The notes under the pieces are model-generated. The model did no database searches. It was not told the origin of the DNA and saw only the letters and a program-made list of their open reading frames with translations. Positions 30,001 to 45,132 of a stretch of DNA of 64,000 bases are shown here, one piece after another. This stretch comes from Anisakis pegreffii (lineage: Eukaryota; Nematoda; Chromadorea; Rhabditida; Anisakidae). The stretch spans positions 1-64,000 of the forward strand of contig JAPYMA010000766.1 in NCBI GenBank assembly GCA_035041965.1. Reading direction: 5' to 3'. The position numbers and the translations under genes are program-made. How positions within the stretch are numbered: position 1 is the stretch's first letter; each line of letters begins with the position of its first letter.

Positions 30001-31831
30001 GCCATTCAAGATACTGCTTGGATACATGAAGTTGGTCATGAACATTTTCGCTAGTCATTCAGTAAAATATCAAAGCAGACGATACTCTACTTTCAAATCC
30101 TTTCCTCTCACAGTGCTCAAGTATTTTATGAACAATGACTGATGATAATATTCACAGGGCAAAGGTTCTGAAGAAACTCGAACTTGGGGTCGTGTACAAC
30201 TCCCTCGAACTACACGAGTTTGGCCACCACCTGGGAAAGAAGTACAAACAACTGAGGTTGTAGGTTCGTTAGAAGGTTTGGGATTACTTTTCATTCACTT
30301 CTACTCGTCTTGAACGATGGGAAGAAGTTTTTCGAGAGATTTTGAGCAGTTGATGGAACGGTGCAGTCTTACAATTAGAGCCTTGGTTGATATATCTACG
30401 CGAACCATACCTCCGAAGTATGTATACCTCAACTGTTTCTCCCTCAGCACTCATTTTTCAATTATAGCTCACTTGTAATTGATAAATCGATCCCCTATAG
30501 TTTATTTTTATATGCAAATGGGAATTTCCTACTTCATCGTTCGAATCCATGTCATCTAGCACACCAACAAATTCAATAGCACTGTTTCAGTAGTATTTTC
30601 CAGCTCACGATTCTCAACAATTCATTCCAACAACGGTACTAGTTTCACTACCACATTAATTTCAGGTTCACGTCTAGGACCCGTTCAGTGGCCACCACCA
30701 GAATCTGAGGAGCAAATGCACCAGGAAGTCGAAGTGATACAGACTCGTCTACCGGTCAAACCGAATCAACGCCAGTGGCCACCACCACCACCTCAATATC
30801 AACGTATGCCTTTTATCAGCAACCCTTTCATTACCCATTATTCTCAACATCTTTTCGTATTTCCCTCTCATCGAAACCTTCTCGCTACATTTTCACTGCA
30901 ATAATCAACGAAGCTCAGTCACACCACTCCTCAATTCAGTGCTAGTTTCTTAGCGGAAAAATGATTTTAAAAAAAACTGCAATCACACTTCGCATTTCAA
31001 CACTCAACACTTTCGCGAACCATTTACGTACATCAATGAAATACCAGTTCCTGTTCTGTCTCATAATAAACAGATAAACAGCGAAAGCAAAAAGTCGGCC
31101 AGCTGTTTTCTTTTCATAATTCCAACATGTGGTACGTTGATGTCCGATACCACATTTGATGGTATATGATGTTGTAAAGGTTATGTGCATACAAGAAAAC
31201 ACAGCTTTCAATCATCTTTTGAAAACATGAGTAAGCTGTCTGATTCTGAGTTATGAAAAATGCCAGCGAATACAAATCCAAAAAAAATTTCCTGTGCAAT
31301 CAGTTTCAATATATTATGTTAAATCAAACATCCAACATGATTCACATAAGTGTTGTATTGACTCTGCTCGCTTGTTATTGGTGAAAGTTTACGGTCTGTC
31401 AACCAGGCGTTTTCATATATCACCAGCTGATCTCCTGATCTCAGTGTTGTTGTCAAACATGATTCTTTTTACAGCATCGCAACCGATTCCGAAAATAACA
31501 ACAATAACGCAACAGGTGACACTTCATTTGTTGTTGTCGTTTCTTAACAAATAATGCCATCTTCAAATAATTCCTAAGATATTTGTTTCCCCGTTTTTCA
31601 TGATGTTATGCATTAATTCAGTTTAAAACGAGCCCTTGTAATCCCACCAGCTGTTTCTTGGCTTCAATCTGACACTTAAGCTAAGAGCATTCGTCATTTG
31701 TTGACGAGAAATCGATGTATTTTATCAGATTAACAGTCGAATTTCTGTATGTTATCCTTTTTGAGGTTCCCGCTGAGCCACAACAAAAGCAACAACAGAG
31801 TACGATTACGAAACGAGCGGTGAGAACGTAA
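24049..31831 (+). CDS. Ala/Gln-rich protein with poly-Glu stretch and WPPP repeats; family not recognised
   Basis: Exons: 24049-24061, 25911-26102, 26429-27747, 28873-28980, 29483-29611, 29734-29831, 29979-30030, 30158-30263, 30666-30803, 31475-31515 and 31766-31831. They join in phase to 753 aa. The start MAKPEEKVVHSS leads into about 14 Glu then Asp. Next is QTKQAILSEIRDLG. The 439-codon exon is rich in A, Q, E, K and R (for example ERAKQAQAQAQKEAQAK), likely a long helix, then turns Pro/Gln-rich. The last seven exons each encode about 15-45 residues with Trp-Pro motifs: GRIWPPPQDE, TRVWPPPGKE, VQWPPPESE and RQWPPPPPQ, plus VEWNEFPQEE and QEWKPSNQ. The C-terminus is KRAVRT. AATAAA occurs at 31896. 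No signal peptide or membrane segment is present. A structural, possibly cytoskeletal, role is inference only. Confidence 0.82.
25212..25235 (+). repeat. GAATT pentanucleotide microsatellite
   Basis: About four to five GAATT units in the first intron of the WPPP-repeat gene. Confidence 0.85.
26836..26985 (+). repeat. 75-bp tandem duplication inside the coding exon
   Basis: The segment starting GAGGC(A/G)CTTGAACG at 26836 is repeated at 26911. Each copy encodes EALERAKQAQAQAQKEAQAK and a few more residues. The duplication is in frame (25 codons) and the copies differ mainly at third positions, so it is maintained as coding sequence. Confidence 0.85.
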
Positions 31832-32741
31832 TGAAAACGCTGAAAAAAGAATACTAAAAAGGAAGATTTTTTTGTGATAAATAACGGAGAAAATGAATAA
31901 ATAATTAAGTATGTGAGTGATATATTGAATTAACTAAATAATGTACGATAACGCGAATGAATGCTTCAGTTTCTTAAGGTTATATCGTTTTATTATCCAC
32001 CATTTTTTTAAACGAAAAATTGGACTTTTGTAATAAAACGGTTCATCATGCGTTGTTTTTTTCTTGATTCCAATTTGAACATTGATAAAAGTCCAACTCA
32101 TCAAGCAGGTTGATCAAATATATCACATCTCAGCCGCATCGCACACCGCCGGAGCCAGGCAAATTAGAGCGAGATCACTTTAACCTCTTGAGTAAGACAA
32201 AGATTCACTTTCCATGGGTGAAACCTGCAAATTTCCATTCCCTGAATGTTTCTCATCGGGAATAATTGTGTGAAGGTGAGCACGTGCAGTGCCTGTGAAT
32301 GTTCATCTGAAACGCTTTTGTGCTACGAGATGATTTGAATGTGAGGAAAGGCGATCATGATAATATGCAAATAGTGCAATGAAAGAATGCTCGTCAATAA
32401 AGAATCATCATGCGTTTGAAACTGATTTGTTCATTTTAAATTTTTAACAGTTTGGGAAGCGGTCGGTCTGAGAACCAACCGCTCGGGTGGTGATCGACTG
32501 CATCGACGATTATTTTCTTCGCTTCATTGTCACCGTTGTTTTCTGGAGTATTTTCAAGTGAGCTCCTAATCGCACTAGATTGTCGCAGAACAGGAGCCAA
32601 AAATCCCAGAAAATGATCGGTTTTTCGAATTCTGAACTGTGGCTGTGGAACTTTTCTTGAGTATACATTTCAACTGGCCTGATATAAATGCTGAATTCCA
32701 ATATAAAAGCGCAGATATTGAACATTTATTACAGACTGTTG
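31832..32741. other. 3' flank of the WPPP gene and 5' flank of the coiled-coil gene
   Basis: It contains polyadenylation-like AATAAA at 31896, a second AATAAA near 32031 and a small hairpin at 32458-32483 (AGCGGTCGGT / ACCAACCGCT, 9 of 10 pairs, 6-nt loop). A TTTATTACAG acceptor lies 8 nt before the ATG of the next gene. No other coding signal is visible. Confidence 0.5.
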
Positions 32742-34487
32742 ATGGCTCAAGCAACTCCGAATATAAGAGTATGCCATGTTAATAAAAGTCAAAAACCGAT
32801 TAGCGAGACAAATTTAGAGAGGATTCGCAGGCAATTTCGAACGTTCAGTCACCAACCTCTGCAAACTCACCTAATCGGTAACACTGGCAAAGCAGATTTC
32901 TTCTCACCACATAGTTCACGATAATGCCTCTGCTGAGCTTAATACTCAAATTGATTTCAAACACTCAAATGCTCGATTGTCTTCGATATTTCCATCGAAT
33001 AAAGACTCTGAATTCGAAGATAAGCCAGGTGACTGAAGTAAAGTGAACTGATATGAGCCTTACGAAGCAATACAGATGAGGTGAAACTGCTTACAGGCCT
33101 CGAGCCAGTCAACCACAAAAATAATGAGAAACTAGACATCCCCAACGTTACAGCAATTCAACAACTGCATTCTAAACGAAAGAAGGTGACATAATTCTAT
33201 TCAAACAAATTCCGCACACTTCCTGCGATCTACTCCATTGATTTGTTCTCATTTCATCACTTGATTCAAGCAGAGTGAACGCGTACAGTAACATGAATCC
33301 AGATTCAACAAATGCAACAGGAAATACAAAATACTGGACTATAAATCTTTGCAAGAACGAAATTTTGACTTCATGAAATATGTTCGCAAAGAAGTTGAAG
33401 CGTTTCAAGCAAAATTTTAAGACTCTATAAACTTCTTCGAACTTACTTCAGCCACAGCATGAAGATTCAACAGAAAGGTACGCTGACGAGAAAGAAACGA
33501 ATTCTGTGAACGGTGACAACAACTCGCAAAAATCACGCCCTGCAACAGATATTGCACAGTTGAGAAAGCGTTTTGCTGCAACGTCGAAGATGGTAACTGA
33601 ATCTTTGATTGGATTCTGTTTCTTTTGAGTCAAGCGATCAGCACGCAAGATCAAAATGAGGAGAAGATCAGGCAATGAACCTTTTACATTTCATTACGAC
33701 TGAAAACGTTACTGTTGAAATGAAAGTTCTTGTCCTAATAAAAATATCCATTCAGTAAGGGATTTTACCAGTAAATATTAAACTTATCTGCGCTGTATCT
33801 GCACCGATATTGGTATATTGGTATGTAACGTGCAGCGCATTATAGCGAGTTTAACACACGCAACAAAAATAGGTTATGACAGTGCATCAATAAATTTTTT
33901 TGAAGCAATGACATCGTTTTTTAACAGACCGATAAAATTTCGAAGAGCTGCCAAATGGTTGTGAATCGCGAAATCAAGATGTGGTACGATCGCAACAAAA
34001 TTGAAATAAAACAGGTCATACGTTCAGCTACAACACTCTAACGATGCATTTCAGATCTGTTCAATGAAATTTTCGCCGCTCTATGTTTCATTCGCCTTGA
34101 AAATACCACTGAAAGCACCGCGACAAGTTTAAATATCCAAAGTTTCACGAATGAGGCTTACGAAAATTATCGAGAAACATAACTTCCGGAAGTCGAAAAC
34201 GGCTTAAAGACAAAATCAGAATCTGAAGCTTGATTAGCAAGTAATACAGTGTGAAGAAGAGGCATTCTTAGAATAAGATGTGCACAAAGAACACGAACCC
34301 CATTGAAGGGAATCGTTTCGATCATGAATCGAGTATTCTAGCTCGAAATATGTTCCAGATTGAAGAACTTAAAGACGATTTGATGAATAGAAGCTCAGAA
34401 GTGACGCTGTTGAATAGCAATCTGAAGCAAATGCTCGAGGCACTGCAAAACAAATGGTTGAATTCGTCTGACGATAATCAAACGTGA
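32742..34487 (+). CDS. Small hydrophilic, coiled-coil-like protein; family not recognised
   Basis: Proposed exons: 32742-32913, 33097-33185, 33452-33592, 33928-34014, 34055-34126 and 34359-34487. They join in phase to about 229 aa. The start MAQATPNIRVCHVNK lies 8 nt after a TTTATTACAG site, which could be a spliced-leader acceptor. Internal parts are charged: LDIPNVTAIQQLHSKRKK, ATDIAQLRKRFAATSK and NREIKMWYDRNKIEIK. The last exon (IEELKDDLMNRSSEVTLL...MLEALQNKW) has heptad-like leucines. AATAAA at 34529 lies 42 bp after the stop and supports this end. The fifth exon is the weakest: another frame there (LFNEIFAALCFIRLENTT...) is also open but out of phase with the preceding exon. An alternative 3' end could splice from within NQT (GTGATT donor) to 35163. 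Confidence 0.6.
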
Positions 34488-37400
34488 TTGTAAAACTGTA
34501 AAGCTGAACCATCAAAAAATCACTCATTAATAAAGAATTTGATGCATCCTCTCACACTGTTTTGGCTTAAGTCATACGTACGATGGAGCTGACCCCCTCG
34601 AAACAAAACCAGCTCAACCAGATAAATTCAATGAACTTGAACAGGGAGTATAGTTCACATCTGTGGATATTAAAAGTCACTGATGAGTGAATTGATTACG
34701 ATGACCTGAAAGTGCAGTACGCTTTCGTAATCCGTATCTGAATGTAGAGAATGGATCGCAAAAAGTAATAAACTTCTTTAGCACTCCGCAGTTCCCAGTC
34801 ATTTGAGAACTACCGAACTGGATAAACACATGTTTGTGAAGTATCCATTTCAGCGTTTCTTGTATTTTTTGTCAATCTAAAACTATGGATATTCGAAACT
34901 GTCTGGTTCGGACGAGCATTTAGATTTGTCACTGCAAACAGAGTCTGTGGGATAATTGAATGAAAGGAAAACGAGAGTAGCACTAAAATTGACTTGTTCG
35001 TTGAATAGCATATATAGCTGACAAATAAGAATGCATTCCGCATTCGATGCCAGAAAAAGATGAGGAACATGTTTGGAAATCATTCGGAGTGCGCCATCCA
35101 CTAACTTTTGCAGTAGTCAATGATGCAAATTGAATAAATTTCTTTGCCTCTCAATTCGTTCAGTAAAAGGAGTAGTTCGTCCCGTGACAATATCCTTGCT
35201 ACTTGCAATTTTTTTCCCAGATGAGCTACACATCTCATCGGGACGAGCAGCATTTCGCTTGGCTGATGGTGAACAACTCTGTTGTTCGTTCATTTTTGAA
35301 CCGAAAACTTATTCTGGTTTATACGACACAAAATTTATCGAAGAATCTTCTTAGTCAGTTTGAAATATGCAACTGTGTTTCAAATTGATCTTATTCATTG
35401 ATGAACGATCAAATGAAAATCTTTTATTCATCCATCGGAAGCAAACCTTTTGGAGAAATATTTCCTGTGTGAGATTTTGAAGGACTGTCAGTTGCATGCG
35501 TTTGGGTCAGATGTTTTTGAATGGGTTGTTCACGTTGATCATTGGTAAGTTGAATGCTGTCACTATTGAAACGAAGCGGAGCCGTTCATCGCACTCGTTC
35601 AGGCAGGCCAATAAGACCAGTGTTGATGCTTGAGAAGGCAATACATTCAGCTCCGGGAAAATATCTCAAAATGACTGAGAATGCTTCAAAACATTCCGAT
35701 CGTTCCAAACATTTAACCATCACCATTCATTAAAAACTCAATCTGGACAGTGTTCTGATCAAACAATGTGACAAGCAGCGATAATGTTTCAGCGGAAAAT
35801 GTCTTGTTATATAGTGGTTCGATGAGGGAACAGTTCTTTCACAAAAATCAAACTTTTTTATTCGGTTGAGAGAATGAAATTTTTGCGTCGCAGTTTTCGT
35901 ATCGCTTTTCTCGAATTTTCCTTCTAGCATGTGACTGATTATAAGTGTGGTAACTTTCACGCTGTTTTTTTCACATTTTGCTGTTTGGCCCGGTCTGTAT
36001 TGATTATGGTGATGTGCACAAAATTAGATTATTCACGTATTTGTTCGCATCTGGACATTTTGCATGCGCATTCTGCTCGTATTCTTTTCATCATCAATCA
36101 TACCGATCGCATTTACATCTTTGTGTGTGTGTCTTGTAATGGATGGATCGAGATGTTCGGATGTTCAGATGAAAAGCTGCATTCGGTGTGTTTCATTATC
36201 AAGATGCTTTCAGCTGACTAATCGTCGACGACTCTGTTTGCATTACGCAGTCGTCACTTTTCGACGGCCGGCAATCCTGCCACTAATGGCGATTAGTGGT
36301 TTTGGTTAACTGCTCATGACTTGCGATAATCGACCATTCAACTTAACTTCGAATGCCCGATTCCATTGCGGTTCCACACCTATCGTCGGCTCTCAAAACA
36401 CTCACAGCAGCGAGTTCGTGCTCTTTGATCATCTAGGACGGTCAATGAAATTCCGCGGCAAATTTTCACATAAACCCGTCTATGCTAAAACACTCATGCT
36501 TATATCCGACTCGACTTCGCGTTTGTTTTTTTCTGCTTGGCCTCAGAAATTGCCAGATGTTGCACACGAATCAGTGATGTCTGACTGAATCGAGCAATTC
36601 GAGTTCGTATCAAGCCTGACAGTCTTCTAGTTCAATACTAACATCCGTATGGAAAGCGTCGAACGATGACACATTTGCACGAATTGGTTATTTTTTATTA
36701 GAACTGGGAAAGAATCATTCTCTTTGCTCTTTCATACCGTTGTATTCGGATTTTTCTCACAATCAGCAATAAAATTTTCCATTTTGTGTTTTCATGACTG
36801 TTATTAGAGGTAAAAATTCCATATAAATATAAGAAACATTTTCACATCGTTTGCAATCTGTTTGTTCTTTTGCACTATGCAACAGTGAATCCCTATCGAG
36901 CCAAAATGATATCAAGTTCTCCTCTGGAATGTGGTTTATAGGCACTCTGTCTCATAAATAGCAAGGCAATTCGATTGTTTCAAAGGGAACGACCACGATG
37001 ATTGGTTGGCCAATTTGCTCTTCAAGTCGAATTGAGTCGCTGTTTCAGCCGAAATTCTCGTCTTTTCCAGCGGAGAGTTTATAAGTAAGAGTTGCTAAAA
37101 TGTAAGCATTCCTAATGAAATCATAGAACGTCGTAACTGACTTGAGAGGTTCTCTCAGTTATTTCACCTCGTAATTGTTCTGGTCTGTTACTGATCAAAA
37201 CTGACGACGACTCGATACCCATTGAAAGTGTATTGGAGAAGCGTGAATGAGTCGTGATATCATTTTGTGGATAATTTTTACTTCTGTTTTGCGTTATGTA
37301 AAAGATTTTTTGAAAAATAATTCATGTGTTGCATAAATAATTGTTCATATCAAATTCAGGACGATTTCATTCAAAAGACTGATCGTAGTTCTGCCGACCC

Positions 37401-40400
37401 TATGAAGAATTTTGTGGTGTATTTTTTGTGGCGCACTACTCAACATCCCGGTTGACCTGATAAGCCTCAGTGAATGACTAAGAGCGAAAAGCTTCATGCT
37501 AAGAATTGCTGAATGTCGAATGGCAACTTAACGCGATACTGATCGAATTCGTTCATGCATGAGGCAGTCACGCATAAATTTGCGACACGGTGTCTGGGTG
37601 CAAGGGTTGATTCCATCAAATTGCAATACATCTTATTCCTTGCATCCTTGTACAATGGAGGGATATTCGAGAATCCCCCGGGACCACACTGTCTCCTATG
37701 TTCATCCTCAATTTCTAGCTCTTATCTTTATCCTCAATTTTCGTTCCAGTACGAATTTATCATTCGTTTGTACTGAATCGAACGACATCAAATCAGCCAA
37801 CTACATTTTTCTCATCATTCATTTCTGACTTGCCATCATAAGCTAAAAGTACACTGAACTATACGTGAAGTGTGCAACCTTTCCATTGACATTATTGCAA
37901 TTTGCTACTGACTAACAAATACACCATAATGTGTGCAAGCGAAAGGAAAACGTTCTCGACTTCAAAGTTGCGAATTTCATTGGTGAAATAAACTGATGTA
38001 GGAATGAGTGAGCGAATAAATAAATGAATGAATGACGGCGTTAAAGGTGAATGTGAAGAGAAAAACTTGTGATCGCTGTCAAATCAGTGGAGCATAATAT
38101 CGGCAAAATAGTAGCGTAATAACGTGTAAGTGTGGGAAAGGCCACTAATGGTGTCGTAAAGAACAGATTGCACTAGAAATCTCAACTTTAGAACGGAATT
38201 ACTGCTGCTGTTAATAGCAGTTCTCAAAATTTCACATGCAATAATCATCGAGCAAGTGAACAACGCGAATCTAAACGCATGTTACTATGTTTTTCACCAG
38301 GAAGCATCTCATCCCAGTGCACAATCTCTAAAGTAGAACACAACAACATAAAAGAATAACGCCCTTAAAGCATTCAAAATTCTCAATACTTTTTTGGTTC
38401 TCTTTCTTTTTTTGAGATCGTCAAATGACAAATGAAAGCGAAGTGCCTATTTAGTAGTGTTTTCTCGTATCAAATATGGGCAGTTTGAATGTGAATTGCG
38501 CGATTTTTTTGGGGGGTGCTGAAGAGCGTCGACATTTCGTTGACTTTTACGCACTTGACTGATCATCACATCACATCGTTTGCTGAACGAATCTTTCAAA
38601 ATTCTATATATCGTTCAAGCCTGAACGATCCATCCATCTCAGCTGAAAGTGGTTGGTGCAAAAAGCGAGTATCCGAAGAGAAATCGAGGATTCATTCCCT
38701 CTCCGCGCTCTGAACTGATTTCACCACGTATCATTCACTCTCAGCTTCAGTTCGGAAACGTATAGGCGTGTTTGGATTTGCAAGAACTGATCGCCTTTCA
38801 ATGATCATTTGCAAAAGAATGTTGATATTTTGACGCCGCATATTCATCATCGTCAACCTGTTGCTGTTCATTTCAGTTTCGGCGGTTTGTCATCCACTCT
38901 AGAGGTTTGCCATTATTTCGCCTCGATCCAAGGCTCAATCATAACTTCTCAAAGTTTACTTCAGCCAAATTATGCGCATTTCCCTCGTTTTCTACACTCA
39001 TACTTTGTGCAGTGAAATGATAGAATTGTAGGTGAGTCATAAATAAAGCATACTCTGAGGGGTGTACCAAACACGTTGTTGCAAACTCTTCTGGAACTTT
39101 TGGCTTACGATTAGTAATAATGCCATGAAATCATTTGAAGCGCTCGAATATTCATTCCCCAATATCTTTGACGCTTTATTCCAGTGTTTTGTGCGAGTTT
39201 GAAAGTGCGAATTTAATTTATCATGGTTGTTTGCTGGCGAAAATTGAGTGATGTTCGTGTTGGGAGATGGGATCATCGCAGTCGTTCACACTTCCATCTT
39301 TAATCCAAACTCACGAGAAGCAATTAATTCACTCTTTGAATATCTGCTCGTTCCAATGGATTTATTAACCAATGACTAATACTGCAGCAAATAAGAGCAT
39401 AAGCAAATAACGCACGTACTTTCGGTAATATTTCGAAAGCTTTCGTTCCGAGCAAATGTTTTATGAACATAAATCTCCTTCGACCATAGCGTTAGATGGA
39501 TTAATAAATCCTTTGAAGGGAGTGAAAATGGGGAGGGTGATAAGTATGCGAGCAGAACTGAAACATCTCCTAGCACCGCTTGTCAATAACTTTAGTTATA
39601 ACCGTTTTAAAAGTCACCTCCCGAATACAGAAAAAGTGAGCAAGCACCGAGTGATTTATGCAAAAATCACCAGATGTTATCCTCTTATCGCTTTGCTTCA
39701 TCATTCGACAATCCGTTTTATGCAGTTCACAAATCTTCAAGACCAGCTTCAGGGTAAGATTCATCCACAGTCTCCATTTAGAGTCTGCTGTATTTACCAG
39801 CTTATTTTCAGTTGATTGAAGGGAGGCATTTGGACAACCTTTTTTCGTGATGTATCAATTTCATAGATGAATGATTCTGAAAAGCGCATAGTGTGCTAGC
39901 GGTCCCAAGGCGCACATTTTGACAGTTTTTTTGGCTATCCGCAATTGCATATTTCGTATTGTTTGAATATGCCAGTAAAAATTTGCTCTCTTTCGCCTTT
40001 ACTCATCATTTAATATTCATGAGTTCAACAATTGAGCGTTTTGAAAAGCATTAATTGAGACTGCAAGCCTGAATTTCAAATGGCACGAAACATGATTCAA
40101 CGATGCGCACATCAAGTAGTGCATTGGGATGCACAATATCATGACAGGATCGTTTGGCGAATCGCATGGAAACTTTTTTGCTTCAGAGCAAGATGAAATC
40201 TCAGTATTTATGCTGGCGAATCAAACCTCAACATTTGAGCTGATGCGATGTGGAAATATCAATCAAGACCTTCCCTTTTTACGTATTTCTGGACGTTGTA
40301 TCGAGTCGATGCTTTTGACACATGTCACGAGTACATTGCATGCGTCACCTTGGAATCGACAATACCGTTCGGGAAAGAGATTGGATAATTATCTCATGAG

Positions 40401-41293
40401 TTTAGCAATATTCAAGAGCAAATTCTTTCTATTTCAAGTGGAGCGCATTTTTATAAGCCCCTCAAACTCGAGCAACTATAAAAGTGGAGCTCCGCATCCG
40501 GCAGACAAACAAAATCCAGCATCTAAAGATTCATGCGATGCTTCGAGTTGGTCAAACTTTGCTTAACGACGATTGATGATATGATTTCACCGTCATTGCT
40601 GCGCTCGTTGCGTGGCATGTTCAAAGCACAGATTTTATTGTGGAGAATAGGAAATTCATGATTCGCCCACTGATTCGTGGTCATTCGCGTTCGTTGCAGT
40701 GTTTCCGTCGCACTGTCGGAAATGTTGGAATGGCATGCTGAGCACTCAACTTTTGAAGCAGTCTGATATTTAGTTAAAATATCCAATAACCTCATAATCG
40801 CTTATACTTCAGAGAATAATTGCAGGTTGCGCTTCATTTGAATGTAGAACTTCAAACGCGTTTCATTTATCCATATTAATTTAATGGGAATGTTCACATG
40901 TTACGGTTTCATTTTCGTAATTAAATTTCCATTGATTCGTTCTCACGATTTTCATTATTCATGTCACTCTATATGCTTCCCTCTGCGTCATTCACTCGCA
41001 TTTGATTCTCAGAATGCTCGCAGCTTGTTCGTATGAACGTAATTCAGTCAAACGTAATTCAATGACCTTCTGTTAAAAAACACTCTTCATTTATCCTTTT
41101 AGATATTGAGGCAGTACTCTCTTTAAGATGGCTGTTGTTTTCGAATAAGTCAGAATGAAAAACTCGCTGCAGTGTAACTCAAAACAACAGCTGCCCTGTT
41201 AAGACGATGACTAGTGTTTGGTGTTGGTGTCGAGAATCTTCAATGAATTGTCGTTATTTGGCAAAATTTTGATTGAATGAAATGCTTTATTGA
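34488..41293. other. Long stretch without a supported gene
   Basis: Frames of up to 145 codons are present (40129-40566 plus; 39456-39815 plus; 36316-36588 plus), but none shows family motifs, splice partners or clear codon bias. A terminal-exon-like frame at 35221-35354 (plus) follows a TTTTTCCCAG acceptor and reads DELHISSGRAAFRLADGEQL... to a stop; see findings. No RNA gene, transposon ORF or large repeat was recognised. Confidence 0.45.
35221..35354 (+). CDS. Possible isolated terminal exon (uncertain)
   Basis: After a TTTTTCCCAG acceptor the frame reads DELHISSGRAAFRLADGEQL, then CCSFIFEP and YDTKFIEESS to a TAG. Composition looks protein-like, but a second frame through the same bases is also open (MSYTSHRDEQHFAWLM...), which weakens the case. 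No upstream exon was identified. Confidence 0.2.
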
Positions 41294-41425
41294 TCGACTC
41301 TCAAAGAACTGTATTCCACAACTACGGAGAAGCTTCAACGTTTCGGCGTCGATCCAGTGTCATCAGTAGATCACTATCCGAGCCGCTACTGTCATCTCAC
41401 ATGGCCGCGTACGACACCAACTATA
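41294..41425 (+). CDS. Coding-like orphan exon, gene unknown
   Basis: The frame reads STLKELYSTTTEKLQRFGVD, then PVSSVDHYPSRYCHLTWP and RTTPTI. It is followed by GTCAGT, a donor of the kind used by other genes here. A TTCTTTGCAG acceptor ends at about 41525 and could lead to a terminal exon (TVIFIQLQTENVHYPITLPK, stop near 41594). The composition is protein-like, but I recognise no family and no upstream exon. It could be a gene remnant or the end of an undetected gene. Confidence 0.35.
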
Positions 41426-41599
41426 GTCAGTGAAATTGATTCAGTTCGAATTTTATCGTTTCAGTTTTTTGGTTTTTGATGGTCTCTTTTCTTTCCTCAT
41501 TGACCGTTGTATTCGTTCTTTGCAGACAGTGATTTTCATTCAGCTTCAAACCGAGAATGTTCATTACCCGATCACACTCCCTAAAAACACCTAAGCCGG

Positions 41600-42512
41600 A
41601 GGATAATCATACAATGCTTGCGAGGATAAAGAAGCGAATCCGAGAAAACGATCGTGTGATCTCTCGATATTTCGTCGGTTGCTTAGGCCAGTTCCAGTGG
41701 GCTGAATAATTTATCCCTTCGGATGGCAAAAATCCTCAAAATTTCAATTTTCCTATTTATTAGTTGAAATCAAGTGTGGCTAAGTTTTCCCGAAAATCCT
41801 TAGTTAATAACATAAAAATATGTAGTCGCCGCAAAACTCAGAGGTTAGGGAACAATGCCGTTTATGTCCCAAAGCAATCATTCCATATGACCTTTCAATA
41901 CCAAATAAGTTCATTGCTCAAACGAGTGGCAATTAAGGTGGATTAATGGCTGTCTTTATTTCCGATCAAAACCACCAATTAAGCCTCATCCTAATCAAAA
42001 CACGTTAATTGTGGCAGCAGATCGATCCCTCGATAATTGCGAATTGTTTGAAAAAATCGTCTCTGTCGTGCGCTCACTACATCATAAACCCTTTTAATTA
42101 GCTAGATCCGAAATAAACGGTTCAAATTTGCAATAATAGCTGGAAAATTTTTCAGCTGAATCGCTCATTGACTGCACAATATGGACTTGTTTCCGACTAC
42201 TGTCAGGCGTTAGATAAAAACATAATTGCCGAATTGTGCTCGTTATTTTGATGAAAAGAATCTGTTTTGTTTGAATAACTGATCGTAGTGTGCAGCATTT
42301 TTGTTTGTTTGTGTGTATGTATGGTCGCATATCCGAGCAAAGCGCAAAATTTGCAGTGGATAGCAGTAAGCTGCTCTATCCGCTGATGAATCCAAAGCAC
42401 TATTGAAAAGCACCCAGAATGCGCACAAAAACGTTAGCCATCCATCCATGCATTCGTTCATTCATGCATACATCCCATTCCGATTGCTGTTCATCTCGAG
42501 CAAGCAGCAATC
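41600..42512. other. Upstream flank of the Rab4 gene
   Basis: No supported coding sequence. The Rab4 promoter, and any further 5' exon if the ATG at 42513 is not the true start, should be here. Confidence 0.45.

Positions 42513-45132
<2,620 letters not shown>

Noticed and set aside
36316..36588. 90-codon ORF
   Set aside because: No acceptor or donor context and no motif; not enough to call a gene.
39456..39815. 119-codon plus-strand ORF
   Set aside because: No homology, no regulatory or splice signals; overlaps open frames on the other strand.
40129..40566. 145-codon plus-strand ORF
   Set aside because: Longest frame in the 34.5-41 kb gap, but no family motif, no splice partners and an open antisense frame overlapping its end; could be chance.
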